A model generated the notes under the pieces. That model made no database searches. It saw only the letters and a list, made by a program, of their open reading frames with translations, and was not told the DNA's origin. 64,000 nt of DNA from an uncultured Clostridia bacterium (GTDB taxonomy: Bacteria; Bacillota; Clostridia; Christensenellales; Aristaeellaceae). The position numbers and the translations under genes were made by a program. Positions 49,501 through 59,064 of the stretch are shown one piece after another (the first letter of the stretch is position 1; every line of letters begins with the position of its first letter). The stretch spans positions 1 to 64,000 of the forward strand of contig CAKTWP010000004.1 in the NCBI GenBank assembly GCA_934630705.1, read 5' to 3'.

Positions 49501-50843
49501 CCTTCCTTCTCCTTTCGGGGTTGGGGCGCGGCATGGGCTTCCTTCCATGCCTTGATCTGGGACAGCCGCCGGCCGTATTTTTCCTCCAGGCCCTGGCTGG
49601 TTGGCTGATAATAGGTTTTCCCCAGCAGGGAATCGGGCAGGCATTGGAGATTGGTGAGCTTGTCCGGCGCGTCATGGGCGTATTGATAACCCTCGCCATA
49701 ATGCAGCTGCTGCATCAGCGCGGTGGGCGCATTGCGAATCGCCAGCGGAACCGGCTCGGCCAGCTGGGCCTGCGCATCCTTTTTCGCTGCCTCGTAGGCC
49801 ATATACAGTGCGTTGGACTTGGGGGCCAGCGCCATATATACTACCGCCTGGGTCAGATGCACGTTGCATTCCGGCATGCCCAGAAAATGGCACGCCTGAT
49901 AGGCGGAGACCGCCAGCTCCAGTGCCCGGGGATCAGCCATGCCCACATCCTCGCTGGCGAAGCGAATCACCCGCCGGGCCACATACAGCGGATCCTCCCC
50001 TGCCTCCAGCATCCGGGCCAGCCAGTAAACCGCCGCGTCAGGGTCTGAATTGCGCATGGACTTATGCAGGGCGGAAATGATGTTGTAATGCTCATCGCCC
50101 TTCTTATCATAAAGCAGCGACTTTTTGGAGATGCACTGCTCCAGTGTTTCCCGGGTCACAACCACGGTATCGCCCTGAACGTCACCATTGAGCACCACCA
50201 TTTCCAGCGTGGACAGAGCCATGCGCGCATCGCCGTTGGCAAAGGCGGCGATCAGGGGCAGAATATCGGGCCCCATTTCAATCTTCTGGTTGCCAAAACC
50301 CTTGGGGCTTTCCAGGGCCCGGCGCAGCAGCTCGGCCACATCCTCTGCCGTCAGTGCCTGCAGCACAAACACCTTGCACCGGGACAAAAGCGCACTGTTG
50401 ACCTCAAAGGACGGATTTTCCGTGGTCGCGCCGATGAGAATGATGCTGCCCTTTTCCACATAGGGAAGAAACGCATCCTGCTGTGCTTTGTTGAAACGAT
50501 GAATTTCATCCACGAACAGAATCGTTTTTTCCCCAAATCGGCGGCTCTCCTCCGCTTCCTGCATCACGGCGCGAATCTCCTTGATGCCGCTGGTGACTGC
50601 GGAGAAATTGATGAATCGTGCTTTCGTCTGATTGGCGATGATATGCGCCAGCGTGGTTTTACCCACGCCCGGCGGCCCCCAGAAAATCATGGAGGAAAGG
50701 CGGTCGCTTTCAATCAGCCGGCGCAGCACCCTGTTTTTCCCCAGCAAATGCCGCTGGCCCACAAATTCCTCCAGCGTTTCCGGCCGCAGCCTGGCCGCCA
50801 AGGGCTGGGAAAGATCATCATCAAATAAAGAACGCTGCTCCAT
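49497..50843 (-). CDS. rarA: Replication-associated recombination ATPase RarA/MgsA
   Basis: A 448-residue AAA+ ATPase acting at stalled replication forks. Walker [12 protein letters not shown], Walker [15 protein letters not shown], sensor 1 in [13 protein letters not shown], and the C-terminal MgsA/tetramerisation part ([25 protein letters not shown]) are all intact. Length is typical. It has its own promoter and is translationally coupled to larA, an association with no evident functional logic. Confidence 0.97.
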   Translation of the reverse strand: MEQRSLFDDDLSQPLAARLRPETLEEFVGQRHLLGKNRVLRRLIESDRLSSMIFWGPPGVGKTTLAHIIANQTKARFINFSAVTSGIKEIRAVMQEAEESRRFGEKTILFVDEIHRFNKAQQDAFLPYVEKGSIILIGATTENPSFEVNSALLSRCKVFVLQALTAEDVAELLRRALESPKGFGNQKIEMGPDILPLIAAFANGDARMALSTLEMVVLNGDVQGDTVVVTRETLEQCISKKSLLYDKKGDEHYNIISALHKSMRNSDPDAAVYWLARMLEAGEDPLYVARRVIRFASEDVGMADPRALELAVSAYQACHFLGMPECNVHLTQAVVYMALAPKSNALYMAYEAAKKDAQAQLAEPVPLAIRNAPTALMQQLHYGEGYQYAHDAPDKLTNLQCLPDSLLGKTYYQPTSQGLEEKYGRRLSQIKAWKEAHAAPQPRKEKEG

Positions 50844-50877
50844 AAACGCCTCCAGCTTTCAGCCTTTTGTTCTTTAT

Positions 50878-50906
50878 ATTATAATGCCTGTCGCCCAATC
50901 CCGCAA
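50878..50906 (-). promoter_or_regulatory. rarA promoter
   Basis: On the minus strand TTGCGG (50901-50906) and a perfect TATAAT (50878-50883) are 17 bp apart, about 35 nt before the rarA start. Confidence 0.65.
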
Positions 50907-51000
50907 GCGTTCCGGCTGCAATTCACATCTGTAAAACCCTACAAAGAAAGCGTCCAGAAAATCTGGGCGCAATGATCTCCCGGGCGCGTTTTCGGGCGAT

Positions 51001-51936
51001 TTACGATTCATCTTCACCCTCAAAAACACTGGAACGACCGCCAAACTGGTTCAGCAAATCCTCCTTGAGCTTCGTGCAATCCGGCACCGGAACGCCTGCC
51101 TGGCCGCTGCGGTATTCCGATGGCGTCACGCCGGTAATCCGTTTGAACTCCTTGGCAAAATGGAACTGATCGCTGTAGCCCACCAACTCCGCCACCTCAG
51201 AAATGGGCTGTACGGTTTCCCGCAGCAGCGCGCAGGCGCGTTCAATGCGATACAGGATAATATATTTCTTTGTTGGAACGCCGATCACCTGCAGGAAAGA
51301 AGCGCTCAGATGCTTACGGCTGATCCCCAGGGACTTGGCCAGTTCATCCACCTTGGCCGTGCGATATTCGCCATTTTCAATATTATCAATGGCGAGGAGC
51401 ACAAAATACATGCTGTTTTGCCGGCCATCCATTCCCGGACGGGTCGGATTTTGCTCCAGCAGATAAGAAAAAATCTCATACAGTCGCGCCATCATCATAC
51501 AATACCGATTGGGCATCACCAGCGAGCGCTCATAAAGCGCCGTCAGCAGACGGCTGATTTCCCCCTCCGGATCATTCACAAACGGCTTGGACGCGTAAAT
51601 ATTAGCCCGGCTCAAATAGACGTCCACCAGATACCCGCCGAAATTGACCCATGTGACTGAAGCAGCTTGGGCCAAATCATTCACCAGCGTCAGCTTTTGT
51701 CCGGGAAAATGCACCACACCCTGCCCGCTGGTCAGCATCGCGCCGCCGCTGTCGCCGCTGAGATGAACGGATCCTTCATTCACCATCAGCAGGCCAAAGG
51801 TGTCATCGGAGAAATAAGGAAAGATATAATTCTGATGCATTTTCTGACAGCCGCATTGAAAAATATTCAGCGTCAGGTTCAGATGCGTACGTCCGGAAAT
51901 CGCCACGGCGTGATTACGCTGAATTTGGGCTTGCAT
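51001..51936 (-). CDS. AraC family transcriptional regulator
   Basis: A 311-residue regulator with an N-terminal cupin-like ligand domain (about 30-160: DDTFGLLMVNEGSVHLSGD) and a C-terminal double AraC helix-turn-helix (about 205-290: VDELAKSLGISRKHLSASFLQVIG, then FHFAKEFKRITGVTPSEYR). It is the last gene of the Opp-type transporter run, 4 nt after the HAD gene, and is likely to control this transporter and the divergent hydrolase genes. Confidence 0.93.
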   Translation of the reverse strand: MQAQIQRNHAVAISGRTHLNLTLNIFQCGCQKMHQNYIFPYFSDDTFGLLMVNEGSVHLSGDSGGAMLTSGQGVVHFPGQKLTLVNDLAQAASVTWVNFGGYLVDVYLSRANIYASKPFVNDPEGEISRLLTALYERSLVMPNRYCMMMARLYEIFSYLLEQNPTRPGMDGRQNSMYFVLLAIDNIENGEYRTAKVDELAKSLGISRKHLSASFLQVIGVPTKKYIILYRIERACALLRETVQPISEVAELVGYSDQFHFAKEFKRITGVTPSEYRSGQAGVPVPDCTKLKEDLLNQFGGRSSVFEGEDES

Positions 51937-51940
51937 AGAA

Positions 51941-52459
51941 TCAGCCTCCGCGGAGTTTTTTCAGCAGCGCCGGAAGCTCCGCCGGGCAGGTCACCGCATA
52001 GCGCGGAATCTCCAGCGGGTCATCGGGCGTATAGGAGTAATGGCGGCTCCATTGCATAAGGATGCTGGTGATGCCCAAGGCGTTGGCGCCGCGAATATCC
52101 CGCTTGATATTATTGCCAATCATCACAATCCGGGGAATATCCGCATCCGTCAGGGAAAGCTGTGCCATGGCCGTTTGGAACATGCGCGGATCCGGCTTGC
52201 ATACGCCGACCAGTTCGGACACTGCCCATCCGTCAAACAGCTCTCGGACGCCATGCTGGCCATACACGTTTTCAAAGGATTCCGCCAGTCCATCCGCCAC
52301 CAGCGCGACAGGATAGCCCGATGCCTTGAGCTGCAGCAGCATTTCTTTTGCGCCTGGAAGCATTTCGGCGCGCAGCACCACGTCGCGTGCATCCCGCACC
52401 TCAGTGTCCTCATTAATCAGCGTATCCCCGCTGTCGATAAACACAATCAGCTGCTTCAT
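51941..52459 (-). CDS. HAD-superfamily hydrolase
   Basis: A 172-residue HAD hydrolase. Motif I is FIDSGDTLINEDTEVRD; the spacing DSGDT departs from the usual DxDxT, so the second acidic residue is displaced and activity is uncertain. The later motifs (KPDPRMFQTAM, VMIGNNIKRDIRGANALGI) look normal. ATG 52459 overlaps the upstream ATPase gene stop as ATGA; a longer in-frame reading lies inside that gene and is rejected. Its place within a transporter operon suggests a sugar phosphate substrate, which is a guess. Confidence 0.85.
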   Translation of the reverse strand: MKQLIVFIDSGDTLINEDTEVRDARDVVLRAEMLPGAKEMLLQLKASGYPVALVADGLAESFENVYGQHGVRELFDGWAVSELVGVCKPDPRMFQTAMAQLSLTDADIPRIVMIGNNIKRDIRGANALGITSILMQWSRHYSYTPDDPLEIPRYAVTCPAELPALLKKLRGG

Positions 52460-53481
52460 GGCCTTGCCTCCGCCGCTTCCTTTTTTCCCGCAGGAATAAT
52501 GCCCTGAAGCTGCAGCTCCTCCGCCCGATGGCAGGCCACCAGCCGGCCCGGCGAAATCTCCCGCTGACGGGGCATTTCTTCCCGGCAGCGCTTCTGGCAG
52601 TAGCAGCAGCGGGGATGGAAGAAGCATCCGCTGGGCGGATTGACGGGATTGGGCACCTCCCCCTGCAATTCAATCCGCCGGTGCTGTGCCTTGGGATCAG
52701 CCACCAGCACGGCGGACAGCAGCGCCTCCGTATAGGGATGCAGCGGGTGAATATACAGTTCCCTGGCCGGGGAATACTCCACCATCTGTCCCAAATACAT
52801 CACCCCAACCTTATCGGACAGATACTCAATCACCGACAGGTCATGACTGATAAACAGATAGGTAAGCCCCAAGTCCGCCTGCAGCTCCCGCAGCAAGGAA
52901 AGCACCTGGGCCTGCACTGAAACATCCAGTGCGCTGACCGCCTCATCGCATACCACGATCCGCGGCTTGAGCAGCAGCGCGCGGGCAATGCCGATGCGCT
53001 GGCGCTGACCCCCGGAGAAGGCGTGGGGATATCGCTTGAGATACGATGGATTCAGGCCCACTCTTTGGGCCATATTCTGCACCAGCCGCTCCATTTCCTC
53101 TTTTTTCATTTTCGGATAATTGGCTCGAAGGGGCTCGCAGAGAATTTCATAGACCGTCATCCGCGGATCCAGAGAAGAGTAAGGATCCTGAAAAATCAGC
53201 TGCACTTCCTTGCGCATGGCCTGCGCAGCGGCCTTATCCGCCGTATGGAAATTATATTCCTTGCCGTTGGCCGCAGTATACCACACATCCCCAGACGTGG
53301 GCGTATATGCCTTCACAATGCATCGGCCCAGCGTGGTTTTCCCGCAGCCGGACTCCCCCACGATGCCGATGGTTTCTCCCTGATTCACGGTAAAGGATAC
53401 GTTGCTGACGGCGCGAATGGTGGTTTTCCCGTCAGTAAAAAACTTATTCAGCTGTTCCACCCGCAAAATCGTTTCGCTCAT
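52456..53481 (-). CDS. Opp/Dpp-type ABC transporter ATPase (OppF type)
   Basis: A 341-residue ATPase. Walker A GESGCGKTTLG, signature FSGGQRQRIGIARAL, Walker B IVVCDEAVSALDVSVQ, and the C-terminal oligopeptide-type tail with a cysteine cluster (GCFFHPRCCYCQKRC) that usually binds an iron-sulfur cluster. It overlaps the OppD-type gene by 4 nt. With the next four genes it forms a full binding-protein-dependent importer for peptides or, given the context, oligosaccharides. Confidence 0.93.
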   Translation of the reverse strand: MSETILRVEQLNKFFTDGKTTIRAVSNVSFTVNQGETIGIVGESGCGKTTLGRCIVKAYTPTSGDVWYTAANGKEYNFHTADKAAAQAMRKEVQLIFQDPYSSLDPRMTVYEILCEPLRANYPKMKKEEMERLVQNMAQRVGLNPSYLKRYPHAFSGGQRQRIGIARALLLKPRIVVCDEAVSALDVSVQAQVLSLLRELQADLGLTYLFISHDLSVIEYLSDKVGVMYLGQMVEYSPARELYIHPLHPYTEALLSAVLVADPKAQHRRIELQGEVPNPVNPPSGCFFHPRCCYCQKRCREEMPRQREISPGRLVACHRAEELQLQGIIPAGKKEAAEARP

Positions 53482-54479
53482 GGCTGCGCCTCCTTTCCAA
53501 AATGGCAGCAGGCTACAAGATGTCCCGGCGACGCTTCGACCATCGGCGGCTCCCCGGATGCACAGCAGGGCAGCGCTTCCTGGCAGCGTTCAAAGAATCC
53601 GCAGCGATCCGGCAGGTTCATGGCCAGCGGCACTACGCCGTCAATGGAGGCCAGCGCGCCCTTTTCGCCGCCGATCTTGTGCACCGCGTTCATCAATCCG
53701 CGGGTATAGGGGTGCAGCGGACGGGCAAAAATCTCCTCGGCGGATGCGTATTCCACAATCCGTCCCAGATACATCACCGCCACGTCGTCGCACATCCGGG
53801 CAACGGTACCAAGATCATGGGTGATATAAAGAATCGCCATGCCAAGATCGCCCTGCATTTCCTTCATCAGATCCAGAATCTGGGCCTGGATGGTCACATC
53901 CAGCGCCGTGGTGGGCTCATCGGCAATGAGCAGCCTGGGCTTGCATACCAGCGCCATGGCAATCAGCGCCCGCTGGAGCATGCCGCCGGAAAATTCATGG
54001 GGATACTGATCAAAACGCTTTTCCGGGTTGGCGATTCCAACCTTGCGCATGGTTTCAATGGCAATCTGCCGGGCGGCCTTTTTGCTCTTTGTAATATGCA
54101 GCAGCACTGCCTCGGCGACCTGATCGCCAATGGTAAACAGGGGGGAGAAGGCGCTCATGGGTTCCTGAAAGATCATGGAGATTTTTCTGCCGCGAATGGA
54201 GCGAATCTCCGGTCCATTGTCCGGCAGCGCCAGAATATCCTGTTCCCGCTCGCCATCGTCAAACAGAATCCTGCCTGTGGAGTGGCATTTGGGGTCGTTA
54301 ATCCGCAGCAATTCCTTGCATGTCAGGCTTTTTCCGCAACCGGATTCGCCAACCAGTCCCAGCGTGCGCCCCGGATAAATCCTGAAATCCACGCCGCGAA
54401 CGGGGGTCAGCGTGCCTTCGTCCAGCTGAATCTGAATGCGCAGATCGCGCACATCCACTATGGGCTTGCATGTGGTCAT
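53478..54479 (-). CDS. Opp/Dpp-type ABC transporter ATPase (OppD type)
   Basis: A 333-residue ATPase partner. Walker A GESGCGKSLTC, signature EFSGGMLQRALIAMAL, Walker B LLIADEPTTALDVTIQ, and a shorter cysteine-bearing tail (CGFFERCQEALPCC). It overlaps the OppF-type gene as ATGA and lies 15 nt after the permease gene. Confidence 0.93.
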   Translation of the reverse strand: MTTCKPIVDVRDLRIQIQLDEGTLTPVRGVDFRIYPGRTLGLVGESGCGKSLTCKELLRINDPKCHSTGRILFDDGEREQDILALPDNGPEIRSIRGRKISMIFQEPMSAFSPLFTIGDQVAEAVLLHITKSKKAARQIAIETMRKVGIANPEKRFDQYPHEFSGGMLQRALIAMALVCKPRLLIADEPTTALDVTIQAQILDLMKEMQGDLGMAILYITHDLGTVARMCDDVAVMYLGRIVEYASAEEIFARPLHPYTRGLMNAVHKIGGEKGALASIDGVVPLAMNLPDRCGFFERCQEALPCCASGEPPMVEASPGHLVACCHFGKEAQP

Positions 54480-54494
54480 GAAGCGTTCCTCCTG

Positions 54495-55634
54495 TTATTT
54501 ATAGGGATCGGCTGCATCCCGCAGGCCATCGCCCAGGAAATTAAAGGCAAGCACGGTCAGCATCACGTACAGCACGGGGATCAGCTTCCAGGGGCAATTG
54601 GCAATGTTCGCCACGCTTTGGCATTCCTGCAGCAGTACGCCCCAGCTGGTGGCCGGCGCGCGCATGCCCAGCCCCAAAAAGCTCATGGAGGTTTCGCCAA
54701 TAATCATGCCGGGAATGCCAAGGGTAAGGCTGACGATCAGATAACTCATGAACCCGGGCACCAGATGCTTAAAGATGATTTTCCACGGCTTCACGCCCTG
54801 GAGCCGGGCCGCAAGCACATAATCCTCCTTCTTCAGCGACAGGAACTTGCTGCGCACGGTACGGGCCAGCCCCGGCCAGGAAAGGAAGGACATGATGATC
54901 GTGATCATGATATAGACCTGCGTAACCGGGATGCCCACAGGAATGGCGGCGGACAGCGCCATCCACAGCGGCAGCGTGGGAAAGGAGGTAATCACTTCTA
55001 TCAGCCGCTGGATCACATTATCCACCCAGCCTCCATAATAGCCGGACACACCGCCGATAATCAGCGCCAGGAGGAAGGAGATGCCTGTGCCGATCAGCGG
55101 AACCGTCAGCGAAACCTGGCTGCCAAGCAATATCCGGGAAAACAGATCCCGTCCCAGTTTATCCCCGCCAAAGAGCATCACCCGAACCTGCTGACGGCTG
55201 GGCGTATCCGGAGACTGCGCCACGCCGAACAGGTGGAGATCGGTGGGAATCAGGCCCCAAAGCTTATATTCGCTTCCATGCACAAAGAAGGAGATGGGAT
55301 AGGGCTTGGATTTGTCCTCCACAAAGGTCTTGTTTTCATATTCATCGTATACGCCCTTTACCCTGTATACAAACGGCCCGATAAGCTTGCCCTCATGCAC
55401 GAAATGAATGCTGGAGGGCGGGGCATTGGCATAGGTGCTGGAATACTCCTCCAGCCCTTGAGGCGCTAAAAACTGGGCAAAGATCGCGCCGAAATACAGC
55501 ACGCCCAGCAGCACGAAGCTGATAATCGCCAGCTTATGATGGCGCAGCTTCACGGCCATCAGCTTCCATTGGGAAGCCATATAGTAGCTTTCCTGCTTTT
55601 TGATTTCCTTGGCAATCTTCCGATCCACAATCAT
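54495..55634 (-). CDS. Opp/Dpp-type permease with large extracytoplasmic insertion (OppC type)
   Basis: A 379-residue permease, longer than the usual 280-300. After the first helix (about 33-55) an insertion of some 90 residues (PPSSIHFVHEGK, DEYENKTFVEDKSK, GSEYKLWGLIPT) precedes the family motif GGDKLGRDLFSRILLG; five more helices follow with an EAA-like loop (AARLQGVKPWKIIFKHL). The insertion is outside the membrane and may touch the binding protein or substrate. Overlaps the OppB-type gene by 4 nt. Confidence 0.9.
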   Translation of the reverse strand: MIVDRKIAKEIKKQESYYMASQWKLMAVKLRHHKLAIISFVLLGVLYFGAIFAQFLAPQGLEEYSSTYANAPPSSIHFVHEGKLIGPFVYRVKGVYDEYENKTFVEDKSKPYPISFFVHGSEYKLWGLIPTDLHLFGVAQSPDTPSRQQVRVMLFGGDKLGRDLFSRILLGSQVSLTVPLIGTGISFLLALIIGGVSGYYGGWVDNVIQRLIEVITSFPTLPLWMALSAAIPVGIPVTQVYIMITIIMSFLSWPGLARTVRSKFLSLKKEDYVLAARLQGVKPWKIIFKHLVPGFMSYLIVSLTLGIPGMIIGETSMSFLGLGMRAPATSWGVLLQECQSVANIANCPWKLIPVLYVMLTVLAFNFLGDGLRDAADPYK

Positions 55635-56620
55635 TTGTTGCCCACCTCCTGCACCTTGATGCGGGGATCCAGCACGCCCAGCAGCAGATCGGAAATCAGC
55701 GTACCCACCACAACCAGCACGGCGGAAATCAGCAGGATGCCCCCGGAAAGATACACATCCTGCTTCTTCAGCGCCGTCAGCAGCACGGGCCCCTGGGTTG
55801 GCAGCATCAGCACGATGGCCGTAATGGTGCTTCCGTTAAAGACCTTGGCAATCATGCCCGCCAGGCCGGATACAATGGGATTCAGTACGGCGCGCATCAT
55901 ATATTTATAGGTAATTGTACGCTCCGAAACGCCTTTGGCCCGGGCGCACAGAATATACGGCTTGCTCATTTCATCCAGCAGCTGAGCGCGCACGGAACGG
56001 ATGAGCCCGCAGGTGCCGTTCAGGCCGATGACGATAATCGGGATAATCAGATGGGACAGGAAATAGCCGACCCCCGCCCAATCGCGGATGCCGCCCTCGG
56101 GAAACAGGCCCATCATGGGCGTGCCAAACCACACGAAGCTCAGATACATCAGCACAATAGCCACCAGAAACCCCGGCGCCGCCACGCCGATAAAGCCAAT
56201 GAAGGTGACGATATAGTCCCCGACGGAGTATTGATGCTTGGCCGAATAAATGGCAATAGGAATGGAAACCAGATAGGTGAACGCCATGGTAACCAGGGAA
56301 ATCATCATGGTAGCACCCAGGGTTTCGCCAATCACATCCAGCACCTTCTGGTGGGTATTGAAGGATGTGCCCCAGTCGCCGGAGAGAATGCCTTTCAGCC
56401 AATGAAAATACTGGACGAAAAACGGCTGGTCCAGGCCATACATTTGCCGCATCAAAGCGATATCCGCTTCCGTGACCACTTCGCCCTCCGCCACCATGTT
56501 GACCACCAGCTGATCCACGTAATCCCCTGGCGGAAGCTGGATCACGAAAAACACCACCAGCGTGATCAGCGCCAGGGTAACCAGTGCTGTCACCAGGCGC
56601 TTGAACACATAATTGCGCAT
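55631..56620 (-). CDS. Opp/Dpp-type permease (OppB type)
   Basis: A 329-residue six-helix permease. Start RNYVFKRLVTALVTLALITLVVFFVI and the GLDQPFFVQYFHWLKGILSGDWGTSF loop are typical of OppB; the EAA region is CARAKGVSERTITYKYMMR. ATG 56620 follows AAGGGGG by 7 nt; the longer in-frame start is not supported. It lies 86 nt downstream of the binding-protein gene. Confidence 0.92.
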   Translation of the reverse strand: MRNYVFKRLVTALVTLALITLVVFFVIQLPPGDYVDQLVVNMVAEGEVVTEADIALMRQMYGLDQPFFVQYFHWLKGILSGDWGTSFNTHQKVLDVIGETLGATMMISLVTMAFTYLVSIPIAIYSAKHQYSVGDYIVTFIGFIGVAAPGFLVAIVLMYLSFVWFGTPMMGLFPEGGIRDWAGVGYFLSHLIIPIIVIGLNGTCGLIRSVRAQLLDEMSKPYILCARAKGVSERTITYKYMMRAVLNPIVSGLAGMIAKVFNGSTITAIVLMLPTQGPVLLTALKKQDVYLSGGILLISAVLVVVGTLISDLLLGVLDPRIKVQEVGNK

Positions 56621-56706
56621 GTGTATGCCCCCTTTTCGGGAAAATGAAAGCAGGAACGGGCCGGAGCGCCGGGCGTGCCTGACGCCCCGGCCCATGATGA
56701 TGGGGT

Positions 56707-58728
56707 TTATTTGCCTTCCTTCCAGACCTGCTCAAAGTGAATCAGGCCGTTATAGCGGAATTCGTCCACGTTCACAATGGTTTCGGGCAGATTATGAAGC
56801 TGGTTGCTCACCAGCGCACGGGCGGGCAGATCGGCCAGATAACCCAGCACCCACACGTTCTTCTTGTGCAGATCGAAGATATCCTGCACCGCGGCAGCCA
56901 CCGCTTCGTCACGATCCGCGCCGGCATAGTACTTGATGATTTCATAGTCCTCCACCAGCTTCAGAATGTCCCCCGTGGGTGCCACGCCGCCGTTGGCTTC
57001 ACTCTTTCCATCCTCATACCATTTGCCGTATGCGCCGTACCAGGCACGGTAGTTCCGCATGGGCACCAATTCGTCGGGACGGATAACTGGGCTGGAGCAC
57101 GACACGGTTTCAAAGCAGGCTTCATGGTCGTTGGCCAGTATGGTCACATTGATTTCCGTATCCACCTTTTCAGACAGCTTCACACCGATCTTTTCAAAGG
57201 CGGATTTAATGAGGGTGAAATAATCCCCTTCCTTGGAGATCTCCTTCACGGAGAAAATGATTTCCAGCTCCCGGTCGGTGCCCTTCATTTTGCGGAAGGT
57301 GCCCGCCTTGCGGTCCCAGGGCTCGGTCAGGCCGTCCAGCAGCTCATTGGCCTTGCTCACATCGTAATCGGTCCACTTATAATACCATGCTTCGTCATGG
57401 CCAAACCCGCCTGCAGGCACGGACGCCTGCGCCGGCTCGGCCTGCCCGTTGGACAGCGTGGCGGACAGCAGCTCCCGATCCACGCACAGCGACAGCGCCT
57501 GACGGAATTCCCCATTCTGGAACAGCGCACGCTTGTCGGCATCCTTCACCGTCTGGTTCAGCAGGAACGCGCCGCCAAAGGCCCAATTGGTCACCGCCTG
57601 CTTCATCACATGATGGGTCGCCTTGGTGGCATTTACGATGGTGGAATAGGCGTCCGTGGGCATCAAATAATAATCCAGCTCGCCCGCCATGGCCTTGAGC
57701 ACCGCCTGATCCTGTTCGTTAATGATGTGCACCTTGATGCTGTCCAGGTACGGCAGCTGATTCCCCGCTTCGTCCGTCTTGAAGAAGTACGGATTCCGCA
57801 CCAGCTCATATACCTCGCCCACCTTGTTCCAGTTGTCCTGGGTGGCGATGAAGGAGCGCACCTGGGGCACAATGTAGTAATCCCAATGGTAATAGCCAAT
57901 CGCCTTGCCCATGGAGGAATACTTATCCCAGGACCGGCCGAAATCACGGTTCGCGTTCTCCAGCGCCTGCTCCTCGCTGATGAAGGGGAACGTTGGGTCA
58001 TCGGTGACGCCGTCCTTCCGGGATACGTAGTGCTGATAGAAGTGCTTGGGCAGCACCATCCATTTGTTGTCCACGGCCGCGTCCGTGGGGAAGGTATACT
58101 TGGGAGCGGCAAAGGTCAGCGTGACCGTATACGTATCCACCTTCTCCATCTTGGCCCAGATGGACGCGCCGTCCTTCTTTACCTGGAAGCAGTTATAGGG
58201 CTTGGAGGTGAAGCAGTTATAATACCCCTCCCCGTCAGGCGACATCTGGGACCGGTCCGCATTCAGCGCCGGAACGGACATGTGATCGTAGTAGAACAGC
58301 AGGTCATCCGCCGTCAGCGGTTGGCCGTCGGACCACTTCATCCCCTTGCGCAGCTCGATGGTCCAGACGGTATAGTCCTCATTGGCATAGTAATTCTTGC
58401 AGATGTTGGGCTCCACCTCGCCGGACCCATCCTGCTTGAAGCGGAACATGCTCTGTTCCACATAGGGGCCCCACGTCCAGCGGCCGGAATCTCCCACGGT
58501 GATGTTCAGGCTGCCGCCATACTGGCCTATCCCCTCCACCACCGGCTCGATCATGATGTCCTCCTTCGCGGGCAGACGCTCCTCCAGGCCAGGCAGCTTG
58601 CCCTCGGCCACCTGCTGCGCCAGCATCGGCGCTTCCTGAAGAGCCGTTTCCTGCGCCAGCGCCGGCACGGACGACAGCATCAGAACGGCACAGAGCGCCA
58701 AGGCGATCCAACGTGTGCGATGTTTCAT
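56707..58728 (-). CDS. Family 5 extracellular solute-binding protein
   Basis: A 673-residue binding protein, larger than typical OppA (about 540). Signal peptide residues 1-25 ends PALA; no lipobox cysteine. The mature part has WTIELRKGMKWSDGQPLTADDLLFY, the SBP_bac_5 signature, and GEFRQALSLCVDRELL. The large size and context of alpha-xylosidase and GH105 genes resemble importers for plant oligosaccharides rather than peptides; this is inference. AAGGAGG precedes the ATG by 7 nt. Confidence 0.9.
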   Translation of the reverse strand: MKHRTRWIALALCAVLMLSSVPALAQETALQEAPMLAQQVAEGKLPGLEERLPAKEDIMIEPVVEGIGQYGGSLNITVGDSGRWTWGPYVEQSMFRFKQDGSGEVEPNICKNYYANEDYTVWTIELRKGMKWSDGQPLTADDLLFYYDHMSVPALNADRSQMSPDGEGYYNCFTSKPYNCFQVKKDGASIWAKMEKVDTYTVTLTFAAPKYTFPTDAAVDNKWMVLPKHFYQHYVSRKDGVTDDPTFPFISEEQALENANRDFGRSWDKYSSMGKAIGYYHWDYYIVPQVRSFIATQDNWNKVGEVYELVRNPYFFKTDEAGNQLPYLDSIKVHIINEQDQAVLKAMAGELDYYLMPTDAYSTIVNATKATHHVMKQAVTNWAFGGAFLLNQTVKDADKRALFQNGEFRQALSLCVDRELLSATLSNGQAEPAQASVPAGGFGHDEAWYYKWTDYDVSKANELLDGLTEPWDRKAGTFRKMKGTDRELEIIFSVKEISKEGDYFTLIKSAFEKIGVKLSEKVDTEINVTILANDHEACFETVSCSSPVIRPDELVPMRNYRAWYGAYGKWYEDGKSEANGGVAPTGDILKLVEDYEIIKYYAGADRDEAVAAAVQDIFDLHKKNVWVLGYLADLPARALVSNQLHNLPETIVNVDEFRYNGLIHFEQVWKEGK

Positions 58729-58976
58729 GGGATAACCTCCTTCTGTTTTGCGTTTTTTGTCTTTTTCGGCTGCGCGCATTTGTTTTTCGGCCTTATTCCT
58801 TATTTATTTTTCTCGAGCATTCGGGGCTTCGCCAGCCGTTTCAGACATGCAAACCCAACTTTCAGCTTTATAGTACTAATATTTAACCGCTATGTACATG
58901 AATAAAGAGGTCAATAATATGTGTTTTTGTTACATTCTGTATGTATAAAAAGCAACCGCTTTCATGCAGGCTTACA

Positions 58977-59005
58977 TTGACAAACCATCCGCGGCATATT
59001 ATGAT
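58977..59005 (+). promoter_or_regulatory. Promoter for the GH31 gene
   Basis: A perfect TTGACA (58977-58982) and TATGAT (59000-59005) are exactly 17 bp apart, 60 nt before the GH31 start. The rest of 58729-58976, which should hold the divergent binding-protein promoter, is AT-rich with no convincing -35/-10 pair. Confidence 0.85.
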
Positions 59006-59064
59006 GGTCTTGAAAACTTGCGCTTGTTTTCGTACTGACTTTGGATGTAAAAGGAGCGTTTACG

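Noticed and set aside
56737..58905. 722-codon plus-strand open frame
   Set aside because: Antisense of the family 5 binding protein; no plausible start signal or motif.
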